Source: Bacteroidales bacterium | GTDB taxonomy: Bacteria > Bacteroidota > Bacteroidia > Bacteroidales > UBA932 | Direction of reading: 5' to 3' | NCBI GenBank assembly: GCA_017458145.1 | Contig: JAFTGA010000038.1 | Span: 1-58,413 of the forward strand | DNA: 58,413 nt | Shown here: in pieces, positions 17,792-27,031 of the stretch | Layout of the letters: each line of letters opens with the position of its first letter | Position numbering within the stretch: position 1 is the first letter of the stretch | Translations under genes and position numbers: made by a program | The notes under the pieces: generated by a model | The model's database searches: none | Told to the model about the DNA's origin: nothing | Seen by the model: only the letters and a program-made list of their open reading frames with translations

Positions 17792-18521
17792 GATCTCCGA
17801 AGACACGGTCGTCGCCTGCTATATGACCGACCGCCACCGGCATCTGCGTGCAGATGCGTTCCTGAACCTGGCGCAGCACATGGCCGTGATCGGAGCAGAC
17901 ACCCTGCATTTCGGGGACGATCAGCTCGGCAAGCACGGATGCGTGTGGGTGCTCGCCCGGCAGCATCTGCGCTTCGAGCGCCCCGTGCTGCACAAGGAGC
18001 CCGTCAAGATGCTGACCTGGCACAAAGGCCTGGACGGCCTGTTCTTCCTGCGTGACTACCAGTTGCTCGACGCCGACGGGAAACCGGCCGTCAACTCCAC
18101 CAGTTCCTGGGTCATCATGAACATCGCCGAGCGGCGCCTGGCCCGGGCGGATTTCCTCTCGGAAATCGTGTCCACGGACCCGCAGAGCCCGGACCACGCC
18201 ATCGCGGAACCTGCCGCCAAAGTCACGATGCCCCGCGGGACACCGGCAGAGCGCATCGGCGCGCGCATCGTCCGCTACTCGGACGTGGACTACAACCAGC
18301 ACGCCAACAATGTCCGCTACACGGTCTGGGCGATGGATGCCCTGCCTGAAGAATTGGTTTACGACAAGTTCCTGAAGGAATTGACCATCAATTTCAACAA
18401 AGAGGCGCTTCCGGGCGAGACCGTCGAATTGTACCACGCCCTCTCCCCCGACGGGTCGCACATCGTCGAGGGCCGCGTGGAGGGTCATCAGGTTTTTATC
18501 GAAAAACTAATCTTCGAATAG
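17766..18521 (+). CDS. Acyl-ACP thioesterase (FatA/FatB-like)
   Basis: 251 residues. Releases free fatty acids from acyl-ACP in the cytoplasm. It is built as a double hotdog: the first fold covers about 1-140 (RADAFLNLAQHMAVIGADTL, WVLARQHLRFERPV, WHKGLDGLFFLRDYQLLD) and the second begins near 160 with the family motif DVDYNQHANNVRYTVW (Asn177, His179). The start at 17766 lies inside the end of the nif3-like gene (26-bp overlap). Convergent with uvrD; the short gap between them carries the palindrome TCCGCCGGCGGA, which may act as a shared stop. Confidence 0.9.
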   Translation: MQPDYLRDKISEDTVVACYMTDRHRHLRADAFLNLAQHMAVIGADTLHFGDDQLGKHGCVWVLARQHLRFERPVLHKEPVKMLTWHKGLDGLFFLRDYQLLDADGKPAVNSTSSWVIMNIAERRLARADFLSEIVSTDPQSPDHAIAEPAAKVTMPRGTPAERIGARIVRYSDVDYNQHANNVRYTVWAMDALPEELVYDKFLKELTINFNKEALPGETVELYHALSPDGSHIVEGRVEGHQVFIEKLIFE

Positions 18522-18550
18522 CCGCCTGTCTGGTAGACTCCGCCGGCGGA

Positions 18551-21082
18551 TCAGTCAATCGGACGTAATTTTGCGTATTTAAGGAGCAACAGCTTCTCGC
18601 CGTGGGCGTCGAAGCGGATCCTGGCTTTCATCTCGGGGGCGCGACCGGAGAGTTCAAGGATGGTCCCGGGCCCGAAACGGTTATGTTCTATCCGCTGTCC
18701 CACAGAGAGTTCCGTCATCGGCACACCGACGAAATCCGCATCGGCCAGCGCCGATGCCGCTGATTTCACCCCCTGCGCCCCCTCAAGGGGGATGGCCGCA
18801 GATCGCTTCGCTTGCGGCGCCCACGCACCCGTGCCCGGCCTACCGGAACTGCCCGAAACAGAGGCAGAGGATTGCCTCCGGGAGGCGTAGCCGCCCGTGG
18901 CTTCGTGAACGGGAGGGGCCCAAGTGTCAGCTTGGGAGGGATGAGGACGCAGTCCGAACCAGCCCGGAGGCAATCCTGCTGCCCCGCGGACGGTTCCGTT
19001 TCCAATCCGGTTGCCTCCCCCCACGCCAAACCTCTCCAGTCGGCCGCCGGTGAACCGGCTTCCGAAGCCGCCCCATTCGTGCGTGACGCCGCTGTTGTCG
19101 AAGTCCGCTTCGTCCAGCGGATTCTCGATATAGCGCGGATCGATCTCCTTCAGGAAGCGCGACGGCGCGTTGGACTCGTGCTTGCCGTGCCGCATCCGCG
19201 TCCCGGCGAACGAGAGCGCGACGGCCTTCTTGGCCCGCGTCATCGCCACGTAGAAGAGCCGCCGCTCCTCCTCCACCTCCGAGCGTGCCGACAGCATCGA
19301 CACGCTCGGGAAAAGGTTCTCCTCCATTCCCGCCACGAACACATAGGGGAACTCCAGGCCCTTGGAGGAATGAACGGTCATCAGGGCTACCTTGTTGTTG
19401 GTGTCCTCGTCGTCCGACACGTCCACGTTGCTCAGCAGGGAGACATTCTCCAGGAAATCGTCCAGGCGGACGGTCTCCATCTCCCCTCCTTCGGCCACGT
19501 AGTCCTCGGCCTCCTCTTCCCGCTCCTCAATGAACTGCGCGACGCTGTTGAGCAGTTCGTCCAGGTTCGCCAGGCGGGACATCCCTTCGACGGACGTGTC
19601 CAGTTTGTAGAACGCATACAGCCCGCTCTCCTCGGCAATCTTCAGCGCCAGGGTGTGAGCGTCCGTCGTGGGGACCAGGGCCGAGAGCTTTGCGATCATC
19701 TCGCAGAACGGCCGCACCTTCGGCACCTCGCGAGCCGCCTCGAAAAGCGGCCAGCCCTGCTGCAGGGCCACGGCCTCCACGGCCCCGAGGGCCTTGTCGC
19801 CGATGCCGCGCGCCGGCTTGTTGACCACCCGGCGGAAAGATTCGTCGTCGCGCGGATTGACGACCAGCTTGAAATAGGCCATCATGTCCTTGACCTCGGC
19901 CCGCTCGAAGAACGAATTGCCGGAATAGATCATATAGGGGATGTTGCGCCGGCGAAGCTGCTCCTCCAGCGCGCGGGACTGCGAGTTGGTCCGGTACAGG
20001 ATGGCAAAATCCTGGTACTGGGCCCGTTCGGAGCGCATCCGGTCCATAATCCCGGAGACGATCATCACCGCTTCCTCCATTTCCGTATAGGCCTTGAGCA
20101 GCTTGATGGGCTCTCCGTCCTCGCCCACGGCATAACATTCCTTGGGGATGCGCCCCTCGTTGTGCGCGATAAGCGAATTGGCGGCATCCACGATCACCTG
20201 CGTGGAGCGGTAGTTGCGCTCCAGGCGGAACAGTTTGCACTCGGGGTAATCCTTCTTGAAATTCAGGATATTCTCGATCCGTGCTCCGCGGAAGGCATAG
20301 ATCGACTGGCTGTCGTCCCCCACCACGCAGATGTTGCGGCGGAACTGGGCCAGCTTCCTGAGGATCAGGTACTGGGCTTGGTTGGTGTCCTGGTACTCGT
20401 CCACCATGATGTGGGAGAAACGCCCGGCTATCGCCTCCAGGGCGGCCGGATTGTCCCGCAGCAGGAAATTCATGTTGAGCAGGATGTCGTCGAAGTCCAT
20501 CACCCCGCTCTGCTTGAGTTTCTGCTGGTAGCGCTCATACACCTCGCCCAGGCGCGGCCGCTTGGTGTGGTAATCCTGCATCTGGAGCTCCTGGCTGGCC
20601 CGGTAGGCCGTGACCGTGATGAGGTTGTTCTTGGCCATCGAGATGCGGGACAGCACCTCGCGCGGCTTATAGATCTTGTCGTCCAGGCCCATCTCCTTCA
20701 GGCAGGCCTTGACGGCGCTCTGCGAATCGGACGTGTCGTAGATCGTGAAATTCTCGGGATAGCCCAGCGAGGCCGCAAATTCGCGCAGGAAACGCACGAA
20801 CACGGCGTGGAAGGTCCCCATCACCACCCGGCGCACGCTTTTGTCTCCGACCATCAGCGCGATACGCTCCTTCATCTCGCCCGCGGCCTTCTTGGTGAAG
20901 GTCAGCGCCAGGATGCGCGCATCGGGCTGAGTGGCCAGAATATAGGCCACCCGGCTGGTCAAAACGCGTGTCTTTCCGGAACCTGCCCCCGCCACAATCA
21001 GCACCGGGCCATCTACACAACTGACGGCTCTTTTCTGCTCGTCGTTCAGTTCTTCAAGAATCGTATTCACTTTATCGGTCAT
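18551..21082 (-). CDS. uvrD: UvrD/PcrA-type ATP-dependent DNA helicase
   Basis: 843 residues; a superfamily 1 3'-5' helicase in excision repair and in removing RNA polymerase or RecA. It has LNDEQKRAV (Q motif), VAGAGSGKT (Walker A), VDEYQDTNQAQY (Walker B), GDDSQSIYAFRGA (motif III), LERNYRSTQVIVDAAN (IV), TVHSSKGLEFPYVF (V) and FYVAMTRAKK (VI). The C-terminal Tudor-like piece begins TELSVGQRIEHNRFGPGTIL. The start at 21082 (MTDKVNTILEEL) fits the family; an in-frame upstream start would add 49 residues that do not look like this family. Residues about 700-770 are a palindrome-encoded, Gly/Pro/Ser-rich insert (separate entry). Divergent from nqrA. Confidence 0.95.
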   Translation of the reverse strand: MTDKVNTILEELNDEQKRAVSCVDGPVLIVAGAGSGKTRVLTSRVAYILATQPDARILALTFTKKAAGEMKERIALMVGDKSVRRVVMGTFHAVFVRFLREFAASLGYPENFTIYDTSDSQSAVKACLKEMGLDDKIYKPREVLSRISMAKNNLITVTAYRASQELQMQDYHTKRPRLGEVYERYQQKLKQSGVMDFDDILLNMNFLLRDNPAALEAIAGRFSHIMVDEYQDTNQAQYLILRKLAQFRRNICVVGDDSQSIYAFRGARIENILNFKKDYPECKLFRLERNYRSTQVIVDAANSLIAHNEGRIPKECYAVGEDGEPIKLLKAYTEMEEAVMIVSGIMDRMRSERAQYQDFAILYRTNSQSRALEEQLRRRNIPYMIYSGNSFFERAEVKDMMAYFKLVVNPRDDESFRRVVNKPARGIGDKALGAVEAVALQQGWPLFEAAREVPKVRPFCEMIAKLSALVPTTDAHTLALKIAEESGLYAFYKLDTSVEGMSRLANLDELLNSVAQFIEEREEEAEDYVAEGGEMETVRLDDFLENVSLLSNVDVSDDEDTNNKVALMTVHSSKGLEFPYVFVAGMEENLFPSVSMLSARSEVEEERRLFYVAMTRAKKAVALSFAGTRMRHGKHESNAPSRFLKEIDPRYIENPLDEADFDNSGVTHEWGGFGSRFTGGRLERFGVGGGNRIGNGTVRGAAGLPPGWFGLRPHPSQADTWAPPVHEATGGYASRRQSSASVSGSSGRPGTGAWAPQAKRSAAIPLEGAQGVKSAASALADADFVGVPMTELSVGQRIEHNRFGPGTILELSGRAPEMKARIRFDAHGEKLLLLKYAKLRPID
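18778..18976. repeat. Palindromic insert read in frame inside uvrD
   Basis: Perfect 14-bp inverted repeats GGATTGCCTCCGGG (18869-18882) and CCCGGAGGCAATCC (18963-18976) flank an 80-bp centre that contains another stem, CCCAAG-tgtcag-CTTGGG (18919-18936). Adjacent, CCCCCT-ca-AGGGGG (18778-18791) forms a further hairpin. The block encodes about residues 703-769, a low-complexity linker between motif VI and the C-terminal Tudor-like domain. It keeps the frame. It looks like a small palindromic element tolerated in a disordered linker. Confidence 0.6.
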
Positions 21083-21089
21083 AGCGGCA

Positions 21090-21097
21090 CGAAAATA
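21090..21097 (-). promoter_or_regulatory. Possible -7 box (TATTTTCG) for uvrD
   Basis: One mismatch to TAnnTTTG on the minus strand, ending seven bases before the uvrD ATG. If used, the transcript has almost no leader. Confidence 0.35.
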
Positions 21098-21110
21098 CAA
21101 AAAAAAGTGG

Positions 21111-21118
21111 TATCTTCG
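21111..21118 (+). promoter_or_regulatory. Possible -7 box (TATCTTCG) for the nqr operon
   Basis: One mismatch to TAnnTTTG, 38 bp before the nqrA ATG, and back to back with the similar uvrD box. No clear -33 element. Confidence 0.35.
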
Positions 21119-21156
21119 CGCTGCGATTTCAGCATATTTTATTAACGTCATATTCA

Positions 21157-22512
21157 ATGTCACAAACCATCGTTTTGAAAAAGGGTCTGAACATCCCCGT
21201 GTCGGGAGAAGCAGAACTCCGTGTCTCAAAGACGATAGCGCCGGGCATCGTGGCCGTCCAGCCGACGGCCTTCAAGGGTTTCCTTCCGAGACTTCTCGTC
21301 AAGGAGGGTGATTCCGTGCTCTGCGGCTCCCCTGTCCTTGCAGACAAAAAGAACGCTGACATTCTCCTGACCTCGCCCGTCAGCGGCACGGTCAAGGAAA
21401 TCGTCAGAGGCGACAAACGCAAGCTGCTCGCCGTCCTCATCGAGGCCGACGCCAAGCAGCAGTGCGTCGACTTCGGGATCAAGGACGCAGCCAAGCTGGA
21501 TGCCGCACAGGTGCGCCAAGCGCTCCTCCAGAGCGGCCTGTGGCCCTGGCTGGTCCAGCGCCCCTACGGCGTCATCGCCGATCCGGAGGCCGCGCCGCGC
21601 GACATCTTCGTGTCCACCTTCAGCACCGCCCCGCTTGCACCGGACGCCAAATTCTGCTTCGGCTCGGAAATGGCAGCGGCCCAGGCCGGCGTAGACGCCC
21701 TCTCCAAGCTCACCTCCGGCAAGGTCCACCTCGGACTGGACGGAAGCGCTTCTCCTTTCGCCGCACTCAAAGGCGCGGAGCAGCACATCTTCAAGGGCAT
21801 GCACCCGGCCGGCAACGTCGGCGTGCAGATCAGCCACATCGCCCCGATCTGCAAGGAAGACATCGTCTGGACCGTCTCCCCCGCCGGACTCGTGGCCATC
21901 GGCAAGCTCTTCACCACCGGCCGCTACGACGTGCGCCGCAAGGTCGCCGTCACCGGCCCGGCCGCTTTTGAGCCCTCCTACATCGAGGCCCTTCCCGGCA
22001 TCCCGATGAAGGAGATCGCCGCCTTCTGCGGCAATGAACCCGGCGCCACCCGCGTGATCAGCGGAGACATCCTCTCCGGCAGCAATGTCGGTGCCGACGG
22101 CTATCTCGGCTTCTTCGACAACCAGATCACCCTCGTGCGCGAAGGCACGGAGGAGGAGCTCCTCGGCTGGATCAACCCGGTCCGCGCAAAGCAGTTCAGC
22201 GCCGACCGCAGCTACTTCTCCTGGATCATGCCCAAGAGCAGGAAGTACGAGATGACCACCAACCTGCACGGCGGTCCCCGCGCCTTTCTGATGAACGACG
22301 GCTACTACGCCCGCGTGCTCCCGATGGATATCTATCCGATCTTCCTCGCCAAGGCCTGCCTGGCCGGAGACATCGAAAAGATGGAGAAATTCGGCATCTA
22401 CGAAGTGCTCCCCGAAGACCTCGCCACCTGCGAGTTCGTCGATCCGAGCAAGAACAACATCCAAGATATGATCGAACAGGGCATCAACCTGATGCTCAAG
22501 GAAATGGCTTAA
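21157..22512 (+). CDS. nqrA: Na+-translocating NADH:quinone reductase subunit A
   Basis: A peripheral cytoplasmic subunit of the six-subunit sodium pump that oxidises NADH, reduces quinone and exports Na+. 451 residues, close to the Vibrio subunit. Typical N-terminus: LKKGLNIPVSGEAELRVSKT, then VAVQPTAFKGFLPRLLVKEGD and SPVSGTVKEIVRGDKRKLLAV. The conserved RPYGVIADPEAAPRDIFVS and GMHPAGNVGVQISHIAPI blocks are present. First gene of nqrABCDEF; 4 bp before nqrB. Confidence 0.97.
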   Translation: MSQTIVLKKGLNIPVSGEAELRVSKTIAPGIVAVQPTAFKGFLPRLLVKEGDSVLCGSPVLADKKNADILLTSPVSGTVKEIVRGDKRKLLAVLIEADAKQQCVDFGIKDAAKLDAAQVRQALLQSGLWPWLVQRPYGVIADPEAAPRDIFVSTFSTAPLAPDAKFCFGSEMAAAQAGVDALSKLTSGKVHLGLDGSASPFAALKGAEQHIFKGMHPAGNVGVQISHIAPICKEDIVWTVSPAGLVAIGKLFTTGRYDVRRKVAVTGPAAFEPSYIEALPGIPMKEIAAFCGNEPGATRVISGDILSGSNVGADGYLGFFDNQITLVREGTEEELLGWINPVRAKQFSADRSYFSWIMPKSRKYEMTTNLHGGPRAFLMNDGYYARVLPMDIYPIFLAKACLAGDIEKMEKFGIYEVLPEDLATCEFVDPSKNNIQDMIEQGINLMLKEMA

Positions 22513-22516
22513 AAGT

Positions 22517-23629
22517 ATGAACCCGATTTTCGAAAAAGGCGGCAAACTCTACTGGCTGCATTCTACCGTTGATGCTTTTGAGACTTTCCTGCACGTGCCC
22601 GGCACCGTCACCAAGAAGGGCGCCCACGTGCGCGATTCGATCGATCTCAAGCGCATCCTAATCCTGGTGGTGATCGCCGCCGCCCCCGCAGCCCTCTTCG
22701 GCATGTGGAACGTCGGTTACCAGCACGGCCTGGCCACGGGCGACACCTCCCTCAACATCCTCGGCAACTGGTGGTACGGATTCCTCAAAGTCCTGCCCCT
22801 GTACCTGGTCTCTTACATCGTGGGTCTCGGCATCGAGTTCGCCTCCTGCCAGATCCGCGGAGAGGAAGTCAGCGAAGGCTATCTCGTGTCCGGATTCTTC
22901 ATTCCGCTCATCGTCCCGGTGACCACCCCGCTGTGGATGCTCGCGCTCGCCGTCGCGTTCGCGGTCATCTTCGGCAAGGAAGTCTTCGGCGGCACGGGCA
23001 TGAACATCGTCAACCCGGCGATCCTCACGCGCGCGTTCCTTTTCTTCTCCTACCCGAACTACATGTCCGGCTCCGAGTGCTGGATCGCCCACAAACCTGC
23101 CGAGCAGCTCGTGGACGGCTTCACCGGCGCGACTCCGCTCGCCCTGGAAGGCTCTGCCCAGTACAGTACGGACTTCTGGAGCATGTTCATCGGCACGGTG
23201 CCCGGCTCCGTGGGTGAGACTTCCGTGCTCGCTATCCTGCTCGGCGCCTGCATCCTGCTCTGGACCGGCATCGCCAGCTGGAAGATCATGCTCGGCGGCG
23301 TGCTCGGTGCCCTGCTTGTCGGCGGCATCGGCGACCTGGCCGGCATCTCCTCCATCTCCTGCCTGGAACAGCTCCTCTACGGCGGCTTCGCCTTCGGTAT
23401 CGTCTTTATGGCAACCGACCCGGTGACCTCCGCCCAGACCGAGGCCGGCAAATGGATCTACGGCTTCCTGATCGGCGCCCTGTGCATCACCGTGCGCCTG
23501 TTCAACCCGGGCTATGCCGAGGGTATGATGCTCGCCATCCTGCTCTGCAACATCTTCGCACCGCTGATCGACCATTGCGTCATCGGCGCGCACCTGTCCC
23601 GCAAGGCCAAAAAACTCAAAACCGCATAG
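22517..23629 (+). CDS. nqrB: Na+-NQR subunit B
   Basis: A membrane subunit carrying covalent FMN and riboflavin and forming part of the Na+ path. 370 residues, shorter than the roughly 415 of Vibrio but full through the membrane core. Multiple hydrophobic helices are visible from LILVVIAAAPAALFGMW onward. The flavinylation motif DGFTGAT fits Dxx(S/T)GAT, with Thr206 as the expected FMN site. GTGMNIVNPAILTRAF and FMATDPVTSAQT are conserved family blocks. Confidence 0.96.
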   Translation: MNPIFEKGGKLYWLHSTVDAFETFLHVPGTVTKKGAHVRDSIDLKRILILVVIAAAPAALFGMWNVGYQHGLATGDTSLNILGNWWYGFLKVLPLYLVSYIVGLGIEFASCQIRGEEVSEGYLVSGFFIPLIVPVTTPLWMLALAVAFAVIFGKEVFGGTGMNIVNPAILTRAFLFFSYPNYMSGSECWIAHKPAEQLVDGFTGATPLALEGSAQYSTDFWSMFIGTVPGSVGETSVLAILLGACILLWTGIASWKIMLGGVLGALLVGGIGDLAGISSISCLEQLLYGGFAFGIVFMATDPVTSAQTEAGKWIYGFLIGALCITVRLFNPGYAEGMMLAILLCNIFAPLIDHCVIGAHLSRKAKKLKTA

Positions 23630-23633
23630 TGCT

Positions 23634-24377
23634 ATGAATACCAACAGCAACGCATATACTGTCATCTACACCACGCTCGTGGTCGTAGTCGTGGCCGCGG
23701 TCCTGGCCTTCACGGCCATGAAACTCAAGCCGTCGCAGGACGCCAACGCCAAGGCGGAGACGCTCCGCCAGATGATGTCCGCCGCGCAGATCAAGCCTAC
23801 GGACGAACTCTATGCCACCCGGAATACCGGCATCCTCCAGCTGTATGCCGACAACATCGACCACGCCTATACCATCGCCCTGGACGGCAGCCAGAACGGC
23901 TCGCTCTCCACCGACAAGGCCTCGATCGAGCTGGTGGACAACCTCAAGCCGCAGAACAAGGCCATCAAGGACGGCGGCGCCGTGACGCTTCCCGTCTATG
24001 TGTTCAAGAGCGGCGTGAGCGTGATTCCGGTCTATGGAGCCGGCCTCTGGGGCCCGATCTGGGGCTACATCGCCTTCCAGCCGGACGGCAAGACCATCGC
24101 CGGCGCCTACTTCGACCACGAATCCGAGACGCCGGGCCTCGGCGCCAAGATCAAGGACGAAGCCTGGTTCCGTGAGGGCTTCATCGGCAAGCAGGTCGCC
24201 TTCGGCACCGAAGAGCCGTTCGTCCTCGCCAAGAACGCCACCAAGGGCGGCGCAGAAAACGCCGTGGACGCCATCACCGGCGCCACGATGACCTCCAAGG
24301 GTCTGGGCGAAGCGCTGAACGTCTGGTTCAAGGCATACGAGAAGCATTTCAGCACCTTTAAAGCAGAGGAGGATTAA
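23634..24377 (+). CDS. nqrC: Na+-NQR subunit C
   Basis: Periplasm-facing subunit with one N-terminal membrane helix (YTVIYTTLVVVVVAAVLAF) and a covalent FMN. 247 residues. The flavinylation motif is DAITGATMTS, with Thr218 expected to carry FMN. The domain motifs GAGLWGPIWGYIAF, DHESETPGLGAKI and the FIGKQV region are intact. No ApbE flavin transferase is encoded in this window, so that enzyme must lie elsewhere. Confidence 0.96.
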   Translation: MNTNSNAYTVIYTTLVVVVVAAVLAFTAMKLKPSQDANAKAETLRQMMSAAQIKPTDELYATRNTGILQLYADNIDHAYTIALDGSQNGSLSTDKASIELVDNLKPQNKAIKDGGAVTLPVYVFKSGVSVIPVYGAGLWGPIWGYIAFQPDGKTIAGAYFDHESETPGLGAKIKDEAWFREGFIGKQVAFGTEEPFVLAKNATKGGAENAVDAITGATMTSKGLGEALNVWFKAYEKHFSTFKAEED

Positions 24378-24379
24378 TT

Positions 24380-24991
24380 ATGGACCAGAAACTCAAAGAA
24401 ACCATTCTCAACCCGATTCTGAAGGGCAACCCGATCACCGTCCTCATTCTCGGCATCTGCTCCTCGCTGGCCGTGACCGTCCAGCTGAAGGGCGCCATCG
24501 TGATGGCGATTTCCGTGACCCTCGTCACGGGCCTGTCCAGTCTCGTGGTCTCGCTGCTGCGCAATACGATCCCGATGCGCGTGCGCATCATCGTGCAGCT
24601 CGTCGTCGTGGCCCTGATGGTGATCCTCGTGGACCAGATCCTCAAGGCCGGCGAAGGCACCTATGCGATTGACAAGCAGCTCTCCGTGTATATCGGCCTG
24701 ATCATCACCAACTGCATCGTGATGGGACGCATCGAGGCTTTCGCCCTCGGCAACAAGCCCATCCCTTCCCTGCTGGACGGTCTTGCCAATGGCGTCGGCT
24801 ACGGCCTGATCCTCGTCATCGTCGCCTTCTTCCGCGAACTGTTCGGAAGCGGCACCCTGTTCGGAATCCAGATCCTGCCTGCCGGTTATATTCCCAACAA
24901 CCTCGTGATCCTGCCGCCGTTCGCACTGATCCTGCTCGGATGCATCATCTGGGCGCACCGCGCATACGACAAGGACCTCCAGGAGAAATAA
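24380..24991 (+). CDS. nqrD: Na+-NQR subunit D
   Basis: 203 residues with about six membrane helices. Each half of the NqrD/NqrE pair contributes cysteines to a buried iron centre: here Cys27 (LGICSSLAV) and Cys112 (TNCIVMGR) are in the expected places. The start is 2 bp after the nqrC stop. Confidence 0.96.
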   Translation: MDQKLKETILNPILKGNPITVLILGICSSLAVTVQLKGAIVMAISVTLVTGLSSLVVSLLRNTIPMRVRIIVQLVVVALMVILVDQILKAGEGTYAIDKQLSVYIGLIITNCIVMGRIEAFALGNKPIPSLLDGLANGVGYGLILVIVAFFRELFGSGTLFGIQILPAGYIPNNLVILPPFALILLGCIIWAHRAYDKDLQEK

Positions 24992-25003
24992 CAGACCCGC
25001 CCT

Positions 25004-25618
25004 ATGGAATACATCAGCTTATTCGTCAAGTCAATCTTTGTTGACAATATGATCTTCGCATACTTCCTGGGTATGTGCTCATACCTGGCAGTATCGAAGA
25101 ATGTGAAGACAGCCAACGGCCTGGGCCTCGCTGTTATCTTCGTGCTCTTCTGCACGCTCCCGATCAACTGGGTGCTCAACACCTACGTGCTCCAGCCGGG
25201 CGCCCTCAAGTGGCTCGGCCCCCAGTTCGCGGACGTGGACCTGAGCTTCCTGAGCTTCATCATCTTCATCGCGGTGATCGCCGCCTTCGTGCAGATCGTC
25301 GAGATGGTCGTGGAGAAGTACCTCCCCTCGCTCTACTCCTCGCTCGGTATCTTCCTGCCTCTGATCGCGGTGAACTGCTCCATCCTGGGCGGTTCCCTGT
25401 TCATGCAGCAGCGTGACTTCACCGGCCTCGGGGAGTCCGCCGTCTACGCACTCGGCTCCGGCATCGGCTGGTACCTCGCCATCGTGTGCCTGGCCGCCAT
25501 CCGCGAGAAACTGTCCTACAGCAACGTCCCCGCTCCCCTCAAGGGCATCGGCATCACCTTCATCACGGTGGGCCTGATGGGCATGGCGTTCATGATCTTT
25601 ATGGGTATTCAATTATAG
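25004..25618 (+). CDS. nqrE: Na+-NQR subunit E
   Basis: 204 residues, six-helix membrane subunit homologous to NqrD in inverted topology. The iron-centre cysteines are Cys25 ([11 protein letters not shown]) and Cys125 (VNCSILGGS). The C-terminus reads [15 protein letters not shown]. 12-bp spacers separate it from both nqrD and nqrF. Confidence 0.96.
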   Translation: MEYISLFVKSIFVDNMIFAYFLGMCSYLAVSKNVKTANGLGLAVIFVLFCTLPINWVLNTYVLQPGALKWLGPQFADVDLSFLSFIIFIAVIAAFVQIVEMVVEKYLPSLYSSLGIFLPLIAVNCSILGGSLFMQQRDFTGLGESAVYALGSGIGWYLAIVCLAAIREKLSYSNVPAPLKGIGITFITVGLMGMAFMIFMGIQL

Positions 25619-25630
25619 GAGGAAAGCGCT

Positions 25631-26905
25631 ATGACACCTACCATTTTAGCATCCATCGCAGTCATCGTCGTCGTCACGGTCCTGCTGGTCATCCTCCTGC
25701 TGGCCATCAAGTCGGTCGTCACGCCGAAAGGCACGATCCAGATCGACATCAACAACGGCAAGAAGACCCTCTCCGTCAATCCGGGCGGCTCGCTGATGAA
25801 CACGCTCGCCGAGCAGAAGATCTTCCTCCCCTCCGCCTGCGGCGGCAAGGCCAACTGCGGCCAGTGCAAAGTCCAGGTGCTTGAGGGCGGCGGCGAGATT
25901 CTCCCGACCGAGGTCGGCTTCTTCAACCGGAAGCAGATCAAGGACGGCTGGCGCCTGGGCTGCCAGGTCAAAGTCAAGGACAACCTCAAGATCCAGGTGG
26001 CCGACTCCGCCCTGTCCGTCAAGAAACTCGAGTGCGAGGTCATCTCCAACAAGAACGTCGCCACGTTCATCAAGGAGTTCACCGTCAAGCTCCCCGAGGG
26101 CGAGAACCTCGAGTTCAAGAGCGGTGAGTACATCCAGATCGACATCCCCGCCTACCACCTCTATTTCAAGGACATCGAGGTAGAGCCCGAGTACCGCGCC
26201 GACTGGGAGAAGTACGGATTCTTCAACCTCGAGTCCGTCAACCCGACCCCGACCATCCGCGCCTACTCCATGGCTTCCTATCCGGGCGAGAAGGGCATCA
26301 TCAAGCTCAACGTGCGTATCGCCACGCCGCCGTTTGACCGCAGCGTGCCGCGCGAGCAGGGCCCGAAGCTCCTCCCGGTGAATCCGGGTATCGCGTCCTC
26401 CTATGTCTTTACCCGCAAGCCGGGCGACAAGGTGATGATCAGCGGTCCCTACGGCGAGTTCCTTCTTCCGAAGGACGATCCGGACAACGTCGAATACATC
26501 TTCGTGGGCGGCGGCGCCGGCATGGCCCCGCTCCGCAGCCACATCATGCAGCTCTTCAAGACCCTCAGGACCGGTCGCAAGGTCAGCTTCTTCTATGGCG
26601 CCCGCGCCCTCGTCGAGGCCTTCTACCTGGAGGACTTCGCCGAGATCGAGAAGGAGTTCCCGAACTTCAAGTTCTACCTGGCCCTCGACCGTCCGGATCC
26701 CGCTGCCGATGCGGCCGGCGTGAAGTACACCCCGGGCTTCGTACACAACGTGATGAACGAGACCTATCTCAAGAACCACGAGACGCCCGAGGACATCAAG
26801 TACTTCATGTGCGGTCCTCCGATGATGGTCGCCTCGGTCAACAACCTGCTTGACTCGCTCGGCGTCCCTCCGGAGAACATCCTCTACGACAACTTCGGCG
26901 GTTAA
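25631..26905 (+). CDS. nqrF: Na+-NQR subunit F (NADH dehydrogenase subunit)
   Basis: The electron entry point: oxidises NADH on FAD and passes electrons through a 2Fe-2S cluster. 424 residues: membrane anchor (about 5-27), ferredoxin domain with Cys70, Cys76, Cys79 and Cys111 (SACGGKANCGQCKV ... LGCQVKV), FAD motif RAYSMASYPGE, NAD-binding GGGAGMAPLRSHI and FYGARALVEAFYLEDF, and the terminal CGPPMM and YDNFGG. All cofactor ligands are present. Last gene of the operon, followed by a terminator. Confidence 0.97.
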   Translation: MTPTILASIAVIVVVTVLLVILLLAIKSVVTPKGTIQIDINNGKKTLSVNPGGSLMNTLAEQKIFLPSACGGKANCGQCKVQVLEGGGEILPTEVGFFNRKQIKDGWRLGCQVKVKDNLKIQVADSALSVKKLECEVISNKNVATFIKEFTVKLPEGENLEFKSGEYIQIDIPAYHLYFKDIEVEPEYRADWEKYGFFNLESVNPTPTIRAYSMASYPGEKGIIKLNVRIATPPFDRSVPREQGPKLLPVNPGIASSYVFTRKPGDKVMISGPYGEFLLPKDDPDNVEYIFVGGGAGMAPLRSHIMQLFKTLRTGRKVSFFYGARALVEAFYLEDFAEIEKEFPNFKFYLALDRPDPAADAAGVKYTPGFVHNVMNETYLKNHETPEDIKYFMCGPPMMVASVNNLLDSLGVPPENILYDNFGG

Positions 26906-26911
26906 TCCGAT

Positions 26912-26950
26912 GATAAAAAACAACCCGGGACACGGGTTGTTTTTTTTATC
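26912..26950 (+). terminator. Rho-independent terminator of the nqr operon
   Basis: GATAAAAAACAACCCG pairs with CGGGTTGTTTTTTTTATC around GGACA; a long A/T-flanked stem that could work in both directions. Confidence 0.9.
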
Positions 26951-27017
26951 ATCATAAAAAAAAAGTATTACCCCCTCAAGATTTTTATCATTCCTTGCCG
27001 GTCTCGCGCCTTCCGTG

Positions 27018-27025
27018 TAGTTTTG
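27018..27025 (+). promoter_or_regulatory. -7 box TAGTTTTG directly before the Mfa2-like gene
   Basis: An exact TAnnTTTG match with six bases to the ATG at 27032, the same spacing as at recG, so a leaderless transcript is predicted. Confidence 0.55.
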
Positions 27026-27031
27026 CGGCAT

